From: Amblyornis subalaris
Taxonomy: Eukaryota > Chordata > Aves > Passeriformes > Ptilonorhynchidae
DNA: 64,000 nt
Assembly (NCBI GenBank): GCA_018881555.1
Contig: JACAXG010000008.1
Coordinates: 558,001 to 622,000 of the forward strand
Reading direction: 5' to 3'
How positions within the stretch are numbered: position 1 is the first letter of the stretch; each line of letters begins with the position of its first letter. The notes below the pieces were generated by a model. It was not told the origin of the DNA. It was given only the letters and a program-made list of their open reading frames with translations, and made no database searches. Below, piece after piece: positions 60,585 to 64,000 of this stretch. Both the position numbers and the translations under genes were made by a program.

Positions 60585-61214
60585 TTGTTAGCACGGTGCA
60601 GTGGCCTGGAGTATAGCTGAGATGGGGTTGTGTTCAGACAGGGTGACACAAGGATGTCCACCTATGCCCTGCCATCCCTCTTCCTTTGAGGGCCTTAATA
60701 TATCCCTGAAATCCTCTCCCAGCTCTGGCTGCTTTGCGTGTGAGTGCAGAGCATGCCTGTATCACAGACTTCATCCCTCTACTGCAGGAGATAGTGCTGG
60801 GGTGAATGTGACAGAGAGGAGGCTTTGATCCATGTCCAGTCCATGAAGCATCTCCACAGAGCTCCAGTGGCTTGCTAGGTGTGTGCTGGTGTTCTGACAG
60901 CAAGACATGGGCCAGCAAAGNCTCCAAACAGCTCCCTAGAAGATGCACAGCCTCTCTATGTGAGCTTGTTCCAACCTTGTTTGTGTTTAATGAAATTTAT
61001 AATACCAGCAAAAAAAGCTCCATTCTCTGTTAGAAATGGTGAAGCAGATGGTGCAGCCTGGGCTGCCTTGCCAGGCAGGAAGGAGGCTCCTTGTGCTGCC
61101 GGCACCAGGCCGAGTGGCGTCAGGGCTGGGCACTGGAGGGGCAGTGAGGTGCTGTCAGGACAGAGGGGGACCTGTGGAGGGCGGGGGCTGTGCAGTGTGT
61201 GCTGCCCTGGTGCA

Positions 61215-61390
61215 TCCGAGGAGCTGCCTCTGGCCCTGCTGCGCGGCCCTGCCGGAACAGCCGCCCCTCGCTGCCGTCGCTGCCCCGGCGGCTGCCCCGG
61301 CTGTGTGCGCAGGCGCGCGGCTGGGGGGCTGCGGTCCCGGGGGCGTGCGGGGCAGAGCTGCTCCAGAGGGAGCCGGGTGGGTGCTCCAGC
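61215..61390. promoter_or_regulatory. SRGAP3: CpG island within intron 11, candidate internal promoter
   Basis: About 21 CpGs by hand count lie within roughly 180 bp, including GCGCGCGG and several CCCCGG blocks, flanked by CpG-poor DNA. It also has G runs that could form a quadruplex (61,320-61,350). It lies about 0.9 kb upstream of exon 12, just where the gene passes from F-BARx to the linker and RhoGAP coding part. Intragenic islands can act as alternative promoters, or can be GC-rich DNA without promoter activity. No TATA box or initiator can be claimed from sequence alone. Confidence 0.4.
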
Positions 61391-62298
61391 GGGCACCAGT
61401 CACCTCTGTTCCTCAGTTACCACTGGATGGAGTGCTTGGAAACTGTAGGAGTGTAGAGTGAAGTTGCTTAATTAGAGGCATCTGATTAAGGAACCAGCAG
61501 ATCGCAACTCTCCACTTTGCGCTGAGCTCTCTGTAAATTGTCCATGCCTATTCTGTTGCTCCGTGAGAACTCCTGCATGAAGGCTCTCAGCACCCAGTTT
61601 TGTGTGTGTTTGCAGTTGTGCTCTCTCCCCTGCAGACATCAGTCCAGCCTGGGGCAGAGGGCAGGGCAGAAATACGTTAGGGATTGTGTGGTGTTTTTCT
61701 AGATCTAGACACTGCATGTCCTTCATTATCCAAAGGAATTGGACTGGGAATAACATTAACNAAAGCAGCCCTCCAGCATCCTCAGCACTGCACTGAAATC
61801 TGTCACAGGCTTCCCTGGCTTCTTGGTCACTAGCAGTGGGAGGGTCATTCCCATCCCTGTGATTCCAAACAGAAGTTAGACACAGGAAGGTGGAGGTGTG
61901 CCCATTGTCCTTATTCTGGCCTCTTTCTTTGAGCAGAATGAGATCTGTTTAGGAACAAANAGGAATACCCCAGCATTTTCTAGGNGTAGCTGTGGTTTAT
62001 TTTGGATGTATCTCCTCAGCTGCTCTTGGTGCCTTTTCAGGCTGAGGGAGTGCTGAGCTGGTGGAGGTAGGAGGCAGGTGTTAAAATCCAGCTGTGCCAT
62101 TGGCTTCCTGCTGGAGTGATGTCCNTGTGGGACACACCAGTGTGAGCGGCTGCAGGGTGCGTGGAGCTGCACGTCAAGTCTTCATGGAGGGATTTTTCTG
62201 TTTGATTTCTTATTCTCAGTCATAACCTGTGAGATCTCACCCTGTCATTGCATTTATGTTGGTGTTTTGTTGATTTATTTTGTTCCATTTTCTCCCAG

Positions 62299-62401
62299 GC
62301 CCCCATGTCTTCCCCCTAAGCCACAGAAAATGAGGAGACCTAGGCCTCTCTCAGTCTATAATCATAAACTCTTTAACGGCAATATGGAAACATTCATCAA
62401 G
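62299..62401 (+). CDS. SRGAP3: SRGAP3 exon 12: basic proline-rich linker and start of RhoGAP
   Basis: The 103-nt exon completes the Arg codon and adds 34 codons, residues ~479-513: PPCLPPKPQKMRRPRPLSVY, then NHKLFNGNMETFIK. The PPCLPPKP.KMR.PRPLSVYNHKLF sequence is an SRGAP signature. It is proline-rich and basic, and runs into the first helix of the RhoGAP domain, whose catalytic arginine finger lies further on, outside the window. It leaves in phase 0. The acceptor is TTCTCCCAG; the donor GTACTT is weaker than average. The Thr in METFIK stands where I recall Ala in mammals. An in-frame ATG with A at -3 occurs at 62,330 (Met of QKMRR). Confidence 0.97.
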
Positions 62402-64000
62402 GTACTTGCTGGCTGGCAGTAGGAGTGTCTGTGAACGCTGGGAATGGAATGGTGGCTTTCCTGTCCTGGCTGCTTGCCATCCTCAGGGGGTCCCTCTGGC
62501 CTGCCTGCACCCAGCTGGCGTGGCCAGCACGGCTTTGCCTCGGTGATGATTTCTCTCCATAGCTCCGCTCGCGCCTTTCCTGTGTTCCCTGTCCCATCAC
62601 CTGCGTGCCCCGCACCAGGGCAGCAGTGAGAGCCCATGTCTGGTGGCCGGTGGCTGTATGCAGTATGAGGCAGTCCTGGCTGAGCGTCCTCATTGTCCTG
62701 CTGCTTCTACTCATCCTGAGAAGAAAGATGACACAAGCTCAGCCCAGCACTCAAAGGATCAACAGACACCTCCTGCTTCCCTTTTTCCACGCGGTTTTGG
62801 TGGTCATCTGTCCTTGTGGCTGAGAGGGAAGATAAAATGACTTATAAGCCCCCAGAAAGTATCTCCCAGTTTTAAGGACTGGCAGGCTGGGATAGAAATC
62901 CTGTTGTATGGGTGGCTATGTGGCAGGGCAGACAGGTGATCCTGAGCCTTACACAAAAAGTCATTAATAACAGCCAGCCCAGCTGGCTCATGTCCCGCCG
63001 GCTGCTGAGGGGTGGTGGCTGCTGTCCTCTACAGGCCGGGGCTTGCTGGGGTGTGAAGGGCCCTTCCCTCAGCCCAAAGCAGGAGTTAACCTTTGGGGAG
63101 TACAGGGGAGAGCCCTGTCCCTGCAAAGTCTCCAACCCGTCGGGGAGGCCATTCCCTTGGCATGCCCCAGGGGAGGGGGACCTGGTGGCCTGCACGCTGA
63201 CCAACCCATGCCAGCCCCCGGCCAGGGCCAGCGCCTGGGCTCAGCTTCCACCTTGGAGCACAGTCATTCCTAAACAGCTGCCGAGGGCTCTCCTCCAAAC
63301 CAGTGCTGGTAACGTACAGCATGGGGCTGTTGTCAGTGGGCTGGAGCATTTGCTTCAGTTATGCTGGGGTGAACTCAGATGAACTCAATTAATCCCAGTG
63401 TATCCCAATGGAAGGGACATTTGGTGCTGCTCATCCTAGGAAATCACCCAGAAGGGAGATTTGAGGAGCAAAATGAAGAGCTATGGATGTGGGATTTGTC
63501 CCAAAGGATGCCTCCAGCTATCTCGCTGCCAATCCTCCAAACCCAGCCCTTTGCTGTGGCCTGGCTGTGGGAAGGATTTCCAAAGGCAGTGATGCTGTTC
63601 TGGTTGCGGAGTGTTTAATCCTGCTCTGGAGAAAGCTTCAGTGAAAACATTGCAGGAAGCAGTAATGACAAACTGTGGGGTTAGGTGACTAATAGGCATT
63701 GTCTGGCTGGAGTTTATTCCCTCAGGCTCAGCACTAAGCCTGAGGGCAGTGTCTGTACACAGCACCAGCACAGGGAGTACTGGCCCTGCTGGCAAAGCCT
63801 GTAATCCCGTTAGAATTTGTGATTACTCCTGACTTAAACTGATTTTTAAAAAGTAATGCTCATTAAAGCCCGGCCTGTTCAGCACTGAGAAGGAGGAATT
63901 ACCTGCTCTAGAAATCCATCTGAGCAGAGTGTCCCATGCCAGCGGAGAACCCTCAGGGGACAGCTGACTGCCCCTGGGGTGTACGGCCTCACAGGCAGCA
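62402..64000 (+). other. SRGAP3: Intron 12 of SRGAP3 (partial; right end outside window)
   Basis: Begins GTACTT. The next exon should encode the RhoGAP stretch that starts with an Asp-Ser-Gly-Gln run; it was looked for in the plus frames and not found, so it lies beyond 64,000. No repeat or other gene was recognised in these 1.6 kb. Confidence 0.88.

Larger units (their letters stand above)
60285..62298 (+). other. SRGAP3: Intron 11 of SRGAP3
   Basis: GTGAGC to TTCTCCCAG, 2,014 bp. It holds a short tandem repeat at 60.55 kb and a CpG island at 61.2-61.4 kb. If retained, the reading frame stops at a TGA made by the donor itself. Four isolated N bases cluster between 61,761 and 62,125. Confidence 0.92.

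Noticed and set aside
62402..64000. Exon 13 (start of the RhoGAP catalytic core)
   Set aside because: Looked for in all plus frames; the expected conserved sequence is absent, so it must lie beyond the window.
1..64000. CRISPR arrays, bacterial-type operons, tRNA or rRNA genes, intact mobile elements
   Set aside because: No regularly spaced repeat array, no tRNA B-box with matching A-box, no rRNA sequence and no transposase or full-length LINE. Intron structure and CR1 ends show animal nuclear DNA.

Overview
The window is vertebrate nuclear DNA, most likely from a bird. It contains one recognisable protein-coding gene, read on the + strand: SRGAP3 (SLIT-ROBO Rho GTPase-activating protein 3, also called WRP or MEGAP). 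Eleven coding exons lie between 34,686 and 62,401, all bounded by AG acceptors and GT donors and all joining in frame. They add up to 1,472 coding bases, about 491 codons. If the missing first coding exon has the family's usual 67 coding bases, they span residues ~23 to 513: nearly the whole extended F-BAR (F-BARx) domain, the linker, and the very start of the RhoGAP domain. The start codon lies left of the window. The rest of RhoGAP, the SH3 domain and the C-terminal tail lie right of it. The avian assignment rests on CR1 LINE 3' ends with the terminal ATTCTGTGA-type motif, sparse repeats and compact introns; no species call is possible.

Layout. 1-34,685 is treated as intron 1, which is typically very long in this gene. 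No exon was recognised in it. It holds a strong CpG island (6.64-7.05 kb), a smaller CpG cluster (27.5 kb), two worn CR1/L3-type fragments, a perfect 16-bp hairpin repeat, AT-rich stretches that look like conserved non-coding DNA, and several simple repeats. 34.7-49.7 kb carries exons 2-6 (N-terminal half of the F-BARx domain) separated by introns of 1.4-5.8 kb; intron 3 holds two CR1 pieces and a possible reverse-transcriptase relic, and intron 4 a 10-bp minisatellite. After the 5.8-kb intron 6, which has a CR1 3' end and a 272-codon open frame, exons 7-10 are close together (55.5-58.1 kb) and finish the F-BARx. A 28-nt microexon (11) and exon 12 form the basic, proline-rich linker and lead into RhoGAP. 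A second CpG island sits in intron 11.

I found no operon, CRISPR array, tRNA/rRNA gene, intact mobile element or second protein-coding gene, and no clearly new biological system. The most interesting points are gene-structure ones. Skipping exon 11, or retaining intron 11, stops the protein just after F-BARx, giving an architecture like that of truncated SRGAP2 copies. The intron-11 CpG island is placed where a promoter for an F-BAR-less RhoGAP-SH3 form could sit. Exon 5 has an off-consensus donor next to a better-looking frame-breaking one.

The sequence has about 40 isolated N bases, unevenly spread, consistent with masked heterozygous or uncertain consensus positions. Family names and residue numbers come from knowledge of SRGAP proteins; no alignment or database search was run.
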